NCBI RefSeq assembly: GCF_019923565.1
Contig: NZ_CP074435.1
Coordinates: forward strand, 157,089-221,088
Reading direction: 5' to 3'
Source: Candidatus Schneideria nysicola
GTDB taxonomy: Bacteria > Pseudomonadota > Gammaproteobacteria > Enterobacterales > Enterobacteriaceae
DNA length: 64,000 nt
The notes beneath the pieces were generated by a model. That model saw only the letters and a list, made by a program, of their open reading frames with translations. It was not told the origin of the DNA and did not search any database. Below are positions 9,348-18,806 of the stretch, one piece after another. How positions within the stretch are numbered: the stretch's first letter is position 1; every line of letters starts with the position of its first letter. Position numbers and translations under genes: made by a program.

Positions 9348-9806
9348 CTAATTATAAGTTTCTGAGAGAGAATCAATAAAAAGTTTACCTATTAAATGAT
9401 CCATTTCATGTTGAATACAAACTGCTAATAGATTTTTCGCATTAAATAAGATATTTTTTCCATTTTGATCAAGTGCTTGAACTCTAATTATTCTTGATCT
9501 AGATACAAACCCTCTATATTGAGGAATGGATAAACATCCTTCTTGAATACAAATTTTTCCACTTTTTTTTAAAATTTTAGGATTAATTAATACCAAACGT
9601 TGATTCTTATTCTCAGATATATCGATGACGATAATCTGTTTATGAATATTTACTTGAGTGGAAGCTAATCCAATTCCTTTTTCTGCATACATAGTTTCAA
9701 ACATATCATTAATGATAGATTTAATCTCTTCATTAATATGCTCCACTCTATGAGCAATTTGACGTAATCTATTATCTGGATAATAGAGTAAATTTAATCT
9801 TGACAT
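9348..9806 (-). CDS. def: Peptide deformylase
   Basis: Def removes the formyl group from nascent proteins, reversing Fmt's reaction. All three deformylase motifs are present: G-I-G-L-A-S-T-Q (44-51), E-G-C-L-S-I-P (89-95, metal-binding Cys91) and Q-H-E-M-D-H (132-137, two metal histidines plus catalytic Glu). At 152 aa it is about 17 residues shorter than E. coli Def, because the C-terminal helix after S-L-S is lost. That helix is outside the catalytic core, so activity is expected. It precedes fmt on the same strand. Confidence 0.94.
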   Translation of the reverse strand: MSRLNLLYYPDNRLRQIAHRVEHINEEIKSIINDMFETMYAEKGIGLASTQVNIHKQIIVIDISENKNQRLVLINPKILKKSGKICIQEGCLSIPQYRGFVSRSRIIRVQALDQNGKNILFNAKNLLAVCIQHEMDHLIGKLFIDSLSETYN

Positions 9807-9840
9807 TAATTTTTATTTTTTAATAGAATCATTAATTTAT

Positions 9841-11067
9841 TTATTGTTTTCTCCAAATAGATAAAACTTGTTCTCTTCTTTTATGAATTTCTCTATTAAT
9901 AGCCGATCCTATAAATCCATCTTCTATTACTTTTCTTACATGTATATTTTTTACTAAACGATAAGCTTTACGAATAAAATCAGCCTGTGGATAAGATATT
10001 TTTTTTGATGAATTATCTCTTACTCTAAAGTCAGATTCTGCTATTAGAATGAGTTGTTCTAAACGTTCTGGACGTCGCCAAACATCTATTTTATCAAATA
10101 ATGTAATTATTGAATATGATGATAGAATCAAAATATTATGTAATACTTCATGATATTTCACTGCAATTTGAGTTAGTTGACTAACTAAATTAGGAATACG
10201 TAAGCGTTTACACATAGTTTCTACTAATTTTACTCCTAATTTTTTAGAATGATTTTTACGTAAACATACGTTGTTATTATCACAATAGTTAATACCTTTA
10301 TCTAAATCATGGCATAGAGCTGCAAAACGTAATCCAATATTATCAGTAAACTTTGATATCTCTGATAATGTCATAAGAGCATGTATCCCCATATTTATTT
10401 TCGTATCCCCATTGATAAAATAAGGAATATTAAATAAAATATCAATTTCTTTAAATAAAATTTTTAGAGCTCCACATTGTCGTAATACTTGAAAATATAT
10501 TTCTGGATTAAACGTCTTTAATGCTCTTTCTGTTTCTTTCCAAATTCTTTCTGGAGATAAAAATTTTATTTCATTTGTCATGTTTTGCATAATTAACATC
10601 GTTTCTGATGCAATTTTAAAATTGAGATAAGCAAATCTAGCCGCAAATCTAGCTACACGTAATAAACGAAGTGGATCTTCAATAAAAGCATCTGATACAT
10701 GACGCAATAAACGATCATTTATATCTTCTTGACCATGATATGGATCAATTAACTTCCCATTTTTATCAATTGCTATAGCATTAATTGTTAAATCACGTCT
10801 ACCCAAATCTTCCTCTAAAGTAACATTTGGAGAAGTATGACAGACAAAGCCATGATATCCTTTCCCAGATTTTAATTCTACTCTAGCAAGAGCATGTTCT
10901 TCAGAAGTATTAGGATCTAAAAAAACTGGAAAATCTTTTCCTACTTGTTGATAACCTGCTTTTAACATTTCTTCTGGTGTTTTTCCAATAACTACCCAAT
11001 CTTTTTCTTTAACAGGAAGGTTTAATAGCGTATCACGTACTGCTCCACCTACTAAATATCTTTCCAA
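9841..11067 (-). CDS. cca: CCA-adding tRNA nucleotidyltransferase
   Basis: Cca adds or repairs the 3' CCA of tRNAs. The 408-aa protein has the class II head domain (L-V-G-G-A-V-R-D-T-L-L near residue 5, D-W-V-V-I-G, and R-R-D-L-T-I-N-A-I-A) and an HD-type domain with C-H-D-L-D-K-G near 250-256. Compared with E. coli, the H-H-G-H stretch after the HD motif is replaced by K-N-H-S-K-K, so the phosphohydrolase activity of the E. coli enzyme may be weakened. The enzyme is needed here: three of the four tRNA genes in this window do not encode CCA. Confidence 0.94.
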   Translation of the reverse strand: MERYLVGGAVRDTLLNLPVKEKDWVVIGKTPEEMLKAGYQQVGKDFPVFLDPNTSEEHALARVELKSGKGYHGFVCHTSPNVTLEEDLGRRDLTINAIAIDKNGKLIDPYHGQEDINDRLLRHVSDAFIEDPLRLLRVARFAARFAYLNFKIASETMLIMQNMTNEIKFLSPERIWKETERALKTFNPEIYFQVLRQCGALKILFKEIDILFNIPYFINGDTKINMGIHALMTLSEISKFTDNIGLRFAALCHDLDKGINYCDNNNVCLRKNHSKKLGVKLVETMCKRLRIPNLVSQLTQIAVKYHEVLHNILILSSYSIITLFDKIDVWRRPERLEQLILIAESDFRVRDNSSKKISYPQADFIRKAYRLVKNIHVRKVIEDGFIGSAINREIHKRREQVLSIWRKQ

Positions 11068-11082
11068 TATATTACTCCTTAT

Positions 11083-12933
11083 CTACATAATTTTATAATA
11101 TTGAAAGCAAGTAACACACAAGGCATATCGGTTTCTTGGATCATTCCATATAATCTGTTTATTAGAAACTACTGATATAATTTGATTTAAAATATTATTA
11201 TCTTTTTTAGCATCATCTATAATATTAGAAATATTAAGATAATTACTAAATTGATTTACTATTTTATATAGTAATGTAGGTTTATCTATATACCAGTATA
11301 ATGTATATTTTTTCAAATTAGCTAATTTAGCTGCTTCTTTAACAGCATCATCAAAATCTCCTAATTGATCAATTAATCCTTGCTCAAAAGCATCTTTCCC
11401 AGTCCATATTCTTCCCTGACTTAATTTTTCAATATCTTCAATAGTTTTATTTCTATTTTGAGATACTAATTTTATAAATGTATTATAACCATTTTCTACA
11501 CTAAGTTGCATAAAATCTGCAAATTCTTTAGGTAATGCTTTAGACACCGATATATTTGCTAAAGTAGAAGTAGAGACCCCATCTTCATGAATACCTATAG
11601 CGTGGAGTGAATTTTCAAGAGTATGAATTATTCCAAAGATACCTATAGATCCCGTCAAAGTTACAGGACTCGCTATAATTGTATTAGCTGACATAGATAT
11701 CCAATATCCTCCAGAGGCAGCTAATCCTCCCATAGAAATTATAATGGGTTTGCCAAATTTCCTTACTGTCATAATTTCTGATCGAATCATTTCAGACGCA
11801 TGAAGACTTCCTCCTGGACTATTAACACGAATAATAATCGCTTTAATTTCTGGATTAAAACGCGCTAATCGAATTTGATTGATAATGGTATCACTACCTG
11901 CATAACCTGATATTTCTTGTCCATTAAAAATAATTCCATTTACAAAAATAATAGCTATTTTATTCTCTTTTTTTCCTTTATGATAAAATAATCTTTTTTC
12001 ATATTCATGAAGATAAATTTTATTAAAAGATCTATTTTTTTTGTCAAAACCAAATATTTTTATCATTTCTTCTTCAATATCAGCATCTGTTGCTATTACA
12101 TCTACCCACTTATTTTCTAATGCAAATTTAGCTGTATCCCCATTAAGTTCATGTAATTTTTTTAACAGATCTTTAGTATCTGGAAAAAATTTTTCTAAAT
12201 CAATGTTCCTATTATAGGCAACAATTGAGAGATAGTGTTGCCACATTTGTTTTATCCAATGGGTATTAACTTTTCTAACAGCATCTGACATATTATCTAA
12301 TAAAAAAGGCTCAACAGCAGATTTATAAGAACCTACACGAAAAATGTGAGTATTAATTTTTAAATTTTTAAAAAAAGTATTATAATATAAACTATTAGTA
12401 GCCATACCCCGTATATCCACCATACCTTGCGGATTTAAATAAATTTTATTAGCATAACTAGCTAAGAAATATTGATTTTGACTATATTGAGAACCAATAG
12501 CATAAATAGGTTTCCCAGTTTTTTTGAAATCATTTAAAACTTTTCCTATATAATGAAGAGTAGCTTGATCAGTTCCACTAAAGTTTTTTAATGATAGAAT
12601 TAATCCCTGAATTAAGGGATCAGATTTTGCTTGATATAAAATCTGGATAATTTTAAATAGTGAATTTTCTTGTAAATTATTATTTTGATAAAAATTAATT
12701 TGATTTAATTGAGATAATTTTTTATGTACGGATTTATCAACTATTATACCTGCGATATCAATTACTAAAGCGCCTTGTCTTATTTTTTGATTATTAGAAT
12801 TTTTTAAATAAGTCATTGTAATTATAAGAATTATTCCTATAGTGAGTAGGCTTAAAATCATTTTATTAATAAAACCTATTACATACCCAAAGAAAATAAA
12901 AAATCTAAAAAATTTTTTAATAATACTCTGCAT
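11083..12933 (-). CDS. sppA: Signal peptide peptidase SppA (protease IV)
   Basis: SppA is an inner-membrane serine protease that degrades cleaved signal peptides. At 616 aa it has full E. coli-type length (618). An N-terminal hydrophobic anchor lies at about 10-42, followed by two tandem S49 domains. The dyad lysine is in R-V-G-S-Y-K-S-A-V-E-P-F (Lys204) and the nucleophile in G-G-L-A-A-S-G-G-Y-W (Ser407). N-S-P-G-G-S near 371-376 is the second conserved block. It is 15 nt upstream of cca. Retention of a 1.85-kb non-essential protease is unusual for such a small genome. Confidence 0.94.
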   Translation of the reverse strand: MQSIIKKFFRFFIFFGYVIGFINKMILSLLTIGIILIITMTYLKNSNNQKIRQGALVIDIAGIIVDKSVHKKLSQLNQINFYQNNNLQENSLFKIIQILYQAKSDPLIQGLILSLKNFSGTDQATLHYIGKVLNDFKKTGKPIYAIGSQYSQNQYFLASYANKIYLNPQGMVDIRGMATNSLYYNTFFKNLKINTHIFRVGSYKSAVEPFLLDNMSDAVRKVNTHWIKQMWQHYLSIVAYNRNIDLEKFFPDTKDLLKKLHELNGDTAKFALENKWVDVIATDADIEEEMIKIFGFDKKNRSFNKIYLHEYEKRLFYHKGKKENKIAIIFVNGIIFNGQEISGYAGSDTIINQIRLARFNPEIKAIIIRVNSPGGSLHASEMIRSEIMTVRKFGKPIIISMGGLAASGGYWISMSANTIIASPVTLTGSIGIFGIIHTLENSLHAIGIHEDGVSTSTLANISVSKALPKEFADFMQLSVENGYNTFIKLVSQNRNKTIEDIEKLSQGRIWTGKDAFEQGLIDQLGDFDDAVKEAAKLANLKKYTLYWYIDKPTLLYKIVNQFSNYLNISNIIDDAKKDNNILNQIISVVSNKQIIWNDPRNRYALCVTCFQYYKIM

Positions 12934-13084
12934 TTATTCTCCAATATTAATGTAGTAGTTTATAAGAGTAAGAGATTGAAAGAAAAACTTCTTTTATAAC
13001 TTTTTATTTAAAAATATTTCGCAATCATAAACTAATTTTATTATTATTTGTTATAATAACTATTATAGATATAGAGGAAATTTT

Positions 13085-13303
13085 ATGACTAAAGAAGATA
13101 ATATTGAGATACAAGGAACTGTATTAGATACATTACCTAATACTATGTTCCGAGTTGAATTGGAAAATGGACATATAGTAACAGCACATATATCAGGTCG
13201 AATGCGTAAAAATTATATTAAGATTTTAACAGGAGACAAAGTTACTATAGAACTCACTCCATATGATTTAAGTAAGGGACGTATTATCTTCCGTAGTAGA
13301 TGA
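13085..13303 (+). CDS. infA: Translation initiation factor IF-1
   Basis: IF-1 binds the ribosomal A site during initiation. The 72-aa product is nearly identical to E. coli IF-1, including [14 protein letters not shown] and the C-terminal G-R-I-I-F-R-S-R. An OB-fold fills the protein. The start ATG at 13085 follows GAGG with 6 nt spacing. It converges with nadK across 27 A/T-rich bases that contain no clear terminator. A TATAAT at 13052-13057 could be its -10 element, but I see no matching -35. Confidence 0.97.
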   Translation: MTKEDNIEIQGTVLDTLPNTMFRVELENGHIVTAHISGRMRKNYIKILTGDKVTIELTPYDLSKGRIIFRSR

Positions 13304-13330
13304 ATCTATTATATATATATAGAACATGAT

Positions 13331-14212
13331 TTAAAATAATTTTTTAGACCAACCTAACTTACTGCTCAATGTATTAAAATAATTATAATTATGAGGATGA
13401 ATAAGATTTAAAGAACATTTACTTCGTTTTATGAAAATTTCCTCCTCTTTTTTTATGGGTAAAGTAATTTGATTATCACATGTTATTCTTAAATCTAATT
13501 TTTTTTTAATAAACTTTAATTGAATGGTACTAGTACTATTAACTACTAATGGCCTAGATGATAAAGTATGAGGAAACATTGGGACTAAAACAATAGCATC
13601 TAAAGTTGGTATAAGAATTGGTCCCCCAGCCGATAGTGAATAAGCAGTAGATCCAGTCGGAGTAGAAATAATTAAACCATCTGATCTTTGAGAAAAAGCA
13701 AATAATTTATCAATATATACTTCAAATTCGATCATTTGTGCTATTTTTGCAGAATGTAATACTATTTCATTTATAACGGTCTTAATTTTATTAAGTTTTG
13801 TATCTCTTCTACAAACTTCTACTTCTAACAAAAATCTTTTTTCATTATAATATTTACCTAATAGTACATTAGATAATTGTTTCTTTAAAGAAAAAGGATC
13901 TAAATCTGTAAGAAAACCTAAATTACCACGATTTACACCAATAATCTTAGCATCATACAATGCTAATTTACGTGCAGCGCTTAGCATATTTCCATCACCT
14001 CCTATAATAATAGCTAAATCTGCATGTTGTCCAATTTTAGATACATTTCCTATATTTGCTCGCATTAAATTTAAATTTTTAGCAATATTATGTTCGATAA
14101 TAACATTCATACCTTTTTTAATAAGCCAGTGATATAAAATTTTATGAGTAGATAAAATTTTAGGATGGGATAAATGACCAATGATACCAATAGTACGAAA
14201 CAAAGTAGTCAT
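13331..14212 (-). CDS. nadK: NAD kinase
   Basis: NadK phosphorylates NAD to NADP. The 293-aa protein has the G-G-D-G-N-M motif at 71-76 (catalytic Asp73), N-E-I-V-L-H near 150, and the long conserved block [21 protein letters not shown] around 185-205. The C-terminus ends G-W-S-K-K-L-F exactly as in E. coli. A coding-strand A9 tract (13499-13507) is read in frame. It is divergent from grpE, as in E. coli, but recN, which follows nadK in E. coli, is absent. Confidence 0.96.
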   Translation of the reverse strand: MTTLFRTIGIIGHLSHPKILSTHKILYHWLIKKGMNVIIEHNIAKNLNLMRANIGNVSKIGQHADLAIIIGGDGNMLSAARKLALYDAKIIGVNRGNLGFLTDLDPFSLKKQLSNVLLGKYYNEKRFLLEVEVCRRDTKLNKIKTVINEIVLHSAKIAQMIEFEVYIDKLFAFSQRSDGLIISTPTGSTAYSLSAGGPILIPTLDAIVLVPMFPHTLSSRPLVVNSTSTIQLKFIKKKLDLRITCDNQITLPIKKEEEIFIKRSKCSLNLIHPHNYNYFNTLSSKLGWSKKLF

Positions 14213-14331
14213 TTTTATTTAATTCCTTACTTGATTTTTTTAAAATTACATATTAAAATTTCTTTTTATTTTTTAATTTCTAATAATACCTTCCTTGTTT
14301 TAGTACGAAACTAAATACGTGGAGAATGAGA

Positions 14332-14940
14332 ATGCCTAATACAGAAAAAGAAATTACTGATGATTCAATTATACAAGAAAATACAATACAAAATAATCAA
14401 ATCGATCAAAAAGACAAACAAAAAGATAAACAATATTCTGATAAAGATAGAATTGCTGAATTAGAAAAAGAAATTCATGAAATTCAAAAACGTGAACATG
14501 AGAGTCTATTAAGAACAAGAGCAGAATTAGAAAATATTAGAAAAAGAAGTCTACTTGAAATAGAAAAGGTGCATAAATTTTCTCTAGAACGCTTTATTAG
14601 TGAATTATTGCCTGTTATTGATAGCTTAGAACGTACATTAGAAATATCTAATAAAATGGAAAATAATAAACAATCATCTATTATTGAAGGTATAGAACTG
14701 ACTCTAAAATCTTTTTTAGATACGATGAAAAAATTTGGTCTAGATATAATTGATAAAGTTAATATTCCATTTAATCCTCAAATTCATGAAGCTATAAATA
14801 CTATAGAATCAAAAGAATATCAACCTAATTCTGTGATAAAAATGATACAAAAAGGATATCTTCTACATAATCGCCTTATACGACCTGCAATGGTTACAGT
14901 ATCTAAATCCATAGAAATAGATCAAGATAATAATAAATAA
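14332..14940 (+). CDS. grpE: Nucleotide exchange factor GrpE for DnaK
   Basis: GrpE releases ADP from DnaK. I use the ATG at 14332 (202 aa) rather than the one at 14326: the GGAG at 14321-14324 is 7 nt from the former and only 1 nt from the latter. The N-terminal 45 residues are charged and variable, followed by a long coiled coil (about 45-85). The conserved dimer/beta domain contains L-L-P-V-I-D-S-L-E-R and G-I-E-L-T-L-K-S-F. No sigma-32-like CCCCAT is visible upstream. Divergent from nadK. Confidence 0.95.
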   Translation: MPNTEKEITDDSIIQENTIQNNQIDQKDKQKDKQYSDKDRIAELEKEIHEIQKREHESLLRTRAELENIRKRSLLEIEKVHKFSLERFISELLPVIDSLERTLEISNKMENNKQSSIIEGIELTLKSFLDTMKKFGLDIIDKVNIPFNPQIHEAINTIESKEYQPNSVIKMIQKGYLLHNRLIRPAMVTVSKSIEIDQDNNK

Positions 14941-14951
14941 AAATAATTTAT

Positions 14952-15620
14952 TTAATATATAGACCAATCTATTATAGATTTCTTTCTTGTAAGTAAAATT
15001 TTATTAACAGTAGAAAAATGATGTGATCCTAAAAAACTACGATTAGAAAGAGGGGAAGGATGAGCGGCATTCAAAACAATATGTTTTTTTCTATTGATAA
15101 TTCTTCCTTTTTTTTGCGCATAACTTCCCCATAGTAAAAAAATAATATCTTCTAAGTAGTAATTAATTATATCTATCACTTTATCAGTAAAGGTTAGCCA
15201 TCCTAAGTTAGCGTGGGAGCCAGCTTTACCTGATTCAACGGTAAGTATAGAATTTAATAACATTACACCTTGTTTAGACCAACTATATAAACATCCATGA
15301 TTAGGCCTAATAAAATTAGGTACATCTTGAGACAATTCTTTATAAATATTTCTTAATGAAGGAGGGATGGGAACCCCATGTCTAACAGAAAAAGCTAATC
15401 CATCCGCTTGATGGGGACCATGATAAGGATCTTGTCCAATAATAACTACTTTAACTTCGTGTAATTCGGTATAATGAAAAGCATTAAATATATCTTGTTG
15501 TCGAGGATATATTTTTATTCCTAAAGAACGCGCTCTAATAATATTATCTAATATATTTTTAAAATAATTTAATTTTTTTTCTTCCTCAAAAAAATCTTTC
15601 CAAGATAATTTTTCCTTCAT
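14952..15620 (-). CDS. ung: Uracil-DNA glycosylase
   Basis: Ung excises uracil from DNA, starting base excision repair of deaminated cytosine. The 222-aa product has the water-activating motif G-Q-D-P-Y-H-G (62-68, Asp64), the uracil-binding L-L-L-W-G-S region and the DNA-intercalating H-P-S-P-L-S (187-192, His187). It is 7 residues shorter than the E. coli enzyme at the C-terminus. It is 11 nt from convergent grpE and 8 nt downstream of ychF. Keeping Ung fits a genome under strong C-to-T pressure. Confidence 0.95.
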   Translation of the reverse strand: MKEKLSWKDFFEEEKKLNYFKNILDNIIRARSLGIKIYPRQQDIFNAFHYTELHEVKVVIIGQDPYHGPHQADGLAFSVRHGVPIPPSLRNIYKELSQDVPNFIRPNHGCLYSWSKQGVMLLNSILTVESGKAGSHANLGWLTFTDKVIDIINYYLEDIIFLLWGSYAQKKGRIINRKKHIVLNAAHPSPLSNRSFLGSHHFSTVNKILLTRKKSIIDWSIY

Positions 15621-15628
15621 ATCTAACC

Positions 15629-16711
15629 CTATTTACTAAGTAAAAATTGAATGATATCTCCATCTTTCACTGTATAATTCTTACTTTCTATACGTACTTT
15701 ACCCATTACTCTTGCATTTTTTTTTCCTTTACACAAAATATAATCATCAAAATTAATAATTTGAGCACGTATAAATCTTTTTTCAAAACTACTATGGATA
15801 AGACGAGCTGCTTGTAAAGCAATAGTCCCAATAGGTATAGTCCAAGCACGTACCTCATTATTATTATAAGTAAAAAAAGTACATAATTTTAGTAAAGTAT
15901 AAATAGATTGAATTAAATAATATAAAGAGGATTTTTTTTGTGAAATCAAAGAAAAAAAATTTAAATTTTCTTTTCTAGACTGAGAATATTCCTGTTCTTT
16001 TTCTATACAAATTGGAATGACGATAGATTGAGTAAATTTTTTTATTATATTTAAATACTGATCACTTTTTTTTGTAGAAATTCTCCCTATATTAGCTATA
16101 TATACAATAGGTTTAAGAGTTAAAAAATTTAGACTTTGAATAAAAAGATTTTCCTCTTTGTTCCATTTTACAGTATTTAATAATATACCTTTATTAAAAA
16201 GATACAAACATCTTTCTAAAACTGATAATTTAAAATTATCAAACTTATTAAAATTTTTACTAGTATTTTTTATTTTTAAAATGATTTTTTCACAAAAATC
16301 TATATCGGCTAATAAAAGTTCAGTATTAACAATATTAATATCCTCTAATGGATCAATCCTATTATTTACATGAATAATATCTTGATTGTCGAAACATCGG
16401 ACTACATGACAAATCATGTGATTTTCACGAATTTTTGATAAAAATAGATTACCTAATCCTTGTCCATATGCCGAGCCTTTTATTAAACCAGCTATATCAA
16501 TAAATTCTATATATGAAAAAAAAATTTTTTTAACTTCTATAATCTTAGAAATCTCATAAGCTCGAGAATCAAATAAGAATATTTTTCCAATATTGGGATG
16601 AATAGTACAAAAAGGAAAATTTCCCACTTTTGCATATGAATCTGTTAAAATATTAAAAAGAGTAGATTTACCTACATTTGGTAATCCAATAATCCCACAT
16701 TTCCATACCAT
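15629..16711 (-). CDS. ychF: Obg-family ATPase YchF/OLA1, divergent nucleotide-specificity motif
   Basis: YchF is a ribosome-associated ATPase with an N-terminal G domain and a C-terminal TGS domain. The 360-aa protein has a P-loop G-L-P-N-V-G-K-S-T at 9-17, D-I-A-G at 72-75 and a TGS-like end (Y-T-V-K-D-G-D-I-I-Q-F-L). Two normally invariant spots differ. The ATP-selecting N-V-N-E motif reads N-I-G-R (207-210), and G-E-G-L-G-N reads G-Q-G-L-G-N (83-88). The acidic helical region is also degenerate. It may be losing function. It lies downstream of pth, as in E. coli. Confidence 0.92.
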   Translation of the reverse strand: MVWKCGIIGLPNVGKSTLFNILTDSYAKVGNFPFCTIHPNIGKIFLFDSRAYEISKIIEVKKIFFSYIEFIDIAGLIKGSAYGQGLGNLFLSKIRENHMICHVVRCFDNQDIIHVNNRIDPLEDINIVNTELLLADIDFCEKIILKIKNTSKNFNKFDNFKLSVLERCLYLFNKGILLNTVKWNKEENLFIQSLNFLTLKPIVYIANIGRISTKKSDQYLNIIKKFTQSIVIPICIEKEQEYSQSRKENLNFFSLISQKKSSLYYLIQSIYTLLKLCTFFTYNNNEVRAWTIPIGTIALQAARLIHSSFEKRFIRAQIINFDDYILCKGKKNARVMGKVRIESKNYTVKDGDIIQFLLSK

Positions 16712-16752
16712 AAAAATATCATTTTTTTATTAGACTAATTTTCACTTTTTTC

Positions 16753-17361
16753 TTAAAGAGAATAATTATTTTTTTTATTTAATCTTTGCATTGCCTTTTC
16801 TATCCCATCTTTGACTAGTATATAAGTACAATTTATAGCTCTATGAATAGCTTCTTCAATTAAAATTTTTTCTGATAATAATGGGGTTCCAAGTACAAAA
16901 CTAGCAATATTCTTTTTATTTTTTTTATCAGGACGACCTATACCAATTCTTAAACGATAAAAATTCATTTCATATCCTAAATATTGAATAATACTTTTCA
17001 ATCCATTATGTCCTCCATGACTCCCTCCTAATTGTAATTTAACAATACCTGGTAATAAATCTAAATCATCATGTACTATTAAAATCTCTTGTGATAAAAT
17101 TCTATAAAAATTTTTAACTGCTAAAACAGATTGTCCACTGATATTCATTGAGGTCATAGGTAATAATAGATATATAATTTTATCATATAAAATCATATGA
17201 TTTATACAAGCTAAAAGATGCTTTTTCTCTTCAAAAATACGTTTTTTAATAGAACCATTTAATTCAACTAATTTTTTTAGATACCAAGCACCAGCATTAT
17301 GACGTGTAAAAGTATATTGATTTCCGTAATTTGATAATCCTACAATCAATTTTATAGTCAT
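16753..17361 (-). CDS. pth: Peptidyl-tRNA hydrolase
   Basis: Pth recycles peptidyl-tRNAs that drop off ribosomes. The 202-aa product has the conserved catalytic set: Asn11 in G-L-S-N-Y-G, His21 in T-R-H-N-A-G, Asp98 in V-H-D-D-L-D and Asn119 in G-G-H-N-G-L-K-S-I. It has about 8 extra residues, mostly at a Lys/Asn-rich C-terminus (about 190-202). It precedes ychF by 41 nt on the same strand, the standard pth-ychF pair, and is divergent from folK. Confidence 0.95.
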   Translation of the reverse strand: MTIKLIVGLSNYGNQYTFTRHNAGAWYLKKLVELNGSIKKRIFEEKKHLLACINHMILYDKIIYLLLPMTSMNISGQSVLAVKNFYRILSQEILIVHDDLDLLPGIVKLQLGGSHGGHNGLKSIIQYLGYEMNFYRLRIGIGRPDKKNKKNIASFVLGTPLLSEKILIEEAIHRAINCTYILVKDGIEKAMQRLNKKNNYSL

Positions 17362-17413
17362 AATATTATTTTTTTAAATTTTCTACAATAATAAAATTTT
17401 GGATCATAAAATA

Positions 17414-17914
17414 ATGAAACGTATCTATTTATCTCTTGGTAGCAATATAGCTAATCCTGAATATCAGATCAACACTGCTCTAAAAGCAATTAGTGATTTA
17501 CCTAATACTAATTTAATCGCTTCTTCTTCTTGGTATCGTAGTCGTCCAATGGGACCTCAAAATCAACCGGATTTTCTTAATATAGTTGTCATGTTAGATA
17601 CCTCTCTTAATCCTCAAATTCTACTATATTATATTCAAAAAATTGAAAATCAACAAGGACGTATTAGACAACAACGTTGGGGTCCTCGTTCAATAGATAT
17701 AGATATTTTATTATTTGGAGAAGATAGAATAAAAAATTCTCGATTAATCATACCACACTATGATATCTATAATCGTTTATTTGTACTATATCCATTGTAT
17801 GAATTAGATTATCCAATGAATTTATTACAAAAAGAAAAAATAAAAAAGAGATTGATTCAAGATTTTAATACTTTACAATATTGGGATAATATACATAGAT
17901 TATGTTACTACTAA
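17414..17914 (+). CDS. folK: 6-hydroxymethyl-7,8-dihydropterin pyrophosphokinase
   Basis: FolK transfers pyrophosphate to hydroxymethyl-dihydropterin in folate synthesis. From the ATG at 17414 it is 166 aa and starts M-K-R-I-Y-L-S-L-G-S-N, matching the family; a TTG five codons earlier is rejected. The signature R-W-G-P-R-S-I-D-I-D-I-L-L-F-G near residues 87-101 carries the metal-binding aspartates, and V-P-H-Y-D-like I-P-H-Y-D follows. The C-terminus is slightly longer than in E. coli (159 aa). It begins folK-panB-panC; pcnB (before) and panD (after) of the E. coli cluster are missing. Confidence 0.94.
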   Translation: MKRIYLSLGSNIANPEYQINTALKAISDLPNTNLIASSSWYRSRPMGPQNQPDFLNIVVMLDTSLNPQILLYYIQKIENQQGRIRQQRWGPRSIDIDILLFGEDRIKNSRLIIPHYDIYNRLFVLYPLYELDYPMNLLQKEKIKKRLIQDFNTLQYWDNIHRLCYY

Positions 17915-17987
17915 TTAATATTTCATTATTTTATATAATGTTATATTAAAAATAATTTATTTGAAAATATATAGAAAGAGATTTCAT

Positions 17988-18785
17988 ATGAAGAAAAGTA
18001 TTACTATTTCGAATGTGCAAAGTTGGAAACAAAAAAGAAAATTTGCTGTAATTACTGCATATGATGCTAGCTTTGCTCATTTATTTGCACTCAATGGCAT
18101 TGAGGTAATACTGGTAGGAGATTCATTAGGGATGACTATACAAGGTCATAATTCCACTATACCAGTTACATTAAAAGAGATGATTTATCATACCCGTTGT
18201 GTTAGAAGAGGAGCTCCAAGCTGTTTTTTATTAGCTGACTTACCATTTATGACTTATACTACTTGGAGTCAAGCTTGTGATAGTGCTGCAAAATTAATGC
18301 GTGTAGGTGCTAATATGATTAAATTAGAAGGAGGAAGTAGATTGACTGGTATTATAAAAAAACTTACTATACAATCAATTCCCGTTTGTGGTCATATTGG
18401 ATTAACTCCTCAATCCGTTAATATTTTAGGTGGTTATAAAATTCAAGGACGTGATAAAGATAGTGCTGAAATATTATTAAATGATGCTATAGCTTTAGAA
18501 AAAGCAGGAATTCAACTATTAGTTTTAGAATGTGTCCCCATAGAATTAGCAAAAAATATTACTCAATCCTTAAAAATTCCAGTAATTGGTATAGGATCAG
18601 GTTCGTATACTGATGGACAAATTTTAGTTATGCAAGATATTCTTGGAATTACTGATAAGCATGCTCCTTCTTTTGCTAAAAATTTTCTATTACAACAAGG
18701 TGGAAGTATTGCTATGGCTATTCAACTTTATATAAAAGAAGTAGAAACGGGCCTCTTTCCTTCTATACAACATAGTTTTCATTAA
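17988..18785 (+). CDS. panB: 3-methyl-2-oxobutanoate hydroxymethyltransferase
   Basis: PanB makes ketopantoate from ketoisovalerate, the first committed step to pantothenate. The 265-aa protein starts at the ATG at 17988, with AAGAG 7 nt upstream; the in-frame TTG at 17961 is rejected. Metal- and substrate-binding blocks [12 protein letters not shown] and V-L-E-C-V-P are intact, and the C-terminus H-S-F-H equals that of E. coli. With panC it supplies the B5 vitamin branch. The ketoisovalerate source (valine pathway) is outside the window. Confidence 0.96.
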   Translation: MKKSITISNVQSWKQKRKFAVITAYDASFAHLFALNGIEVILVGDSLGMTIQGHNSTIPVTLKEMIYHTRCVRRGAPSCFLLADLPFMTYTTWSQACDSAAKLMRVGANMIKLEGGSRLTGIIKKLTIQSIPVCGHIGLTPQSVNILGGYKIQGRDKDSAEILLNDAIALEKAGIQLLVLECVPIELAKNITQSLKIPVIGIGSGSYTDGQILVMQDILGITDKHAPSFAKNFLLQQGGSIAMAIQLYIKEVETGLFPSIQHSFH

Positions 18786-18806
18786 GTCAGAGCAGAGAGG
18801 AATAGT

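Noticed and set aside
9335..9376. 14-codon N-terminal extension of fmt overlapping def
   Set aside because: It does not match the Fmt family start, and the internal ATG at 9334 gives the normal protein.
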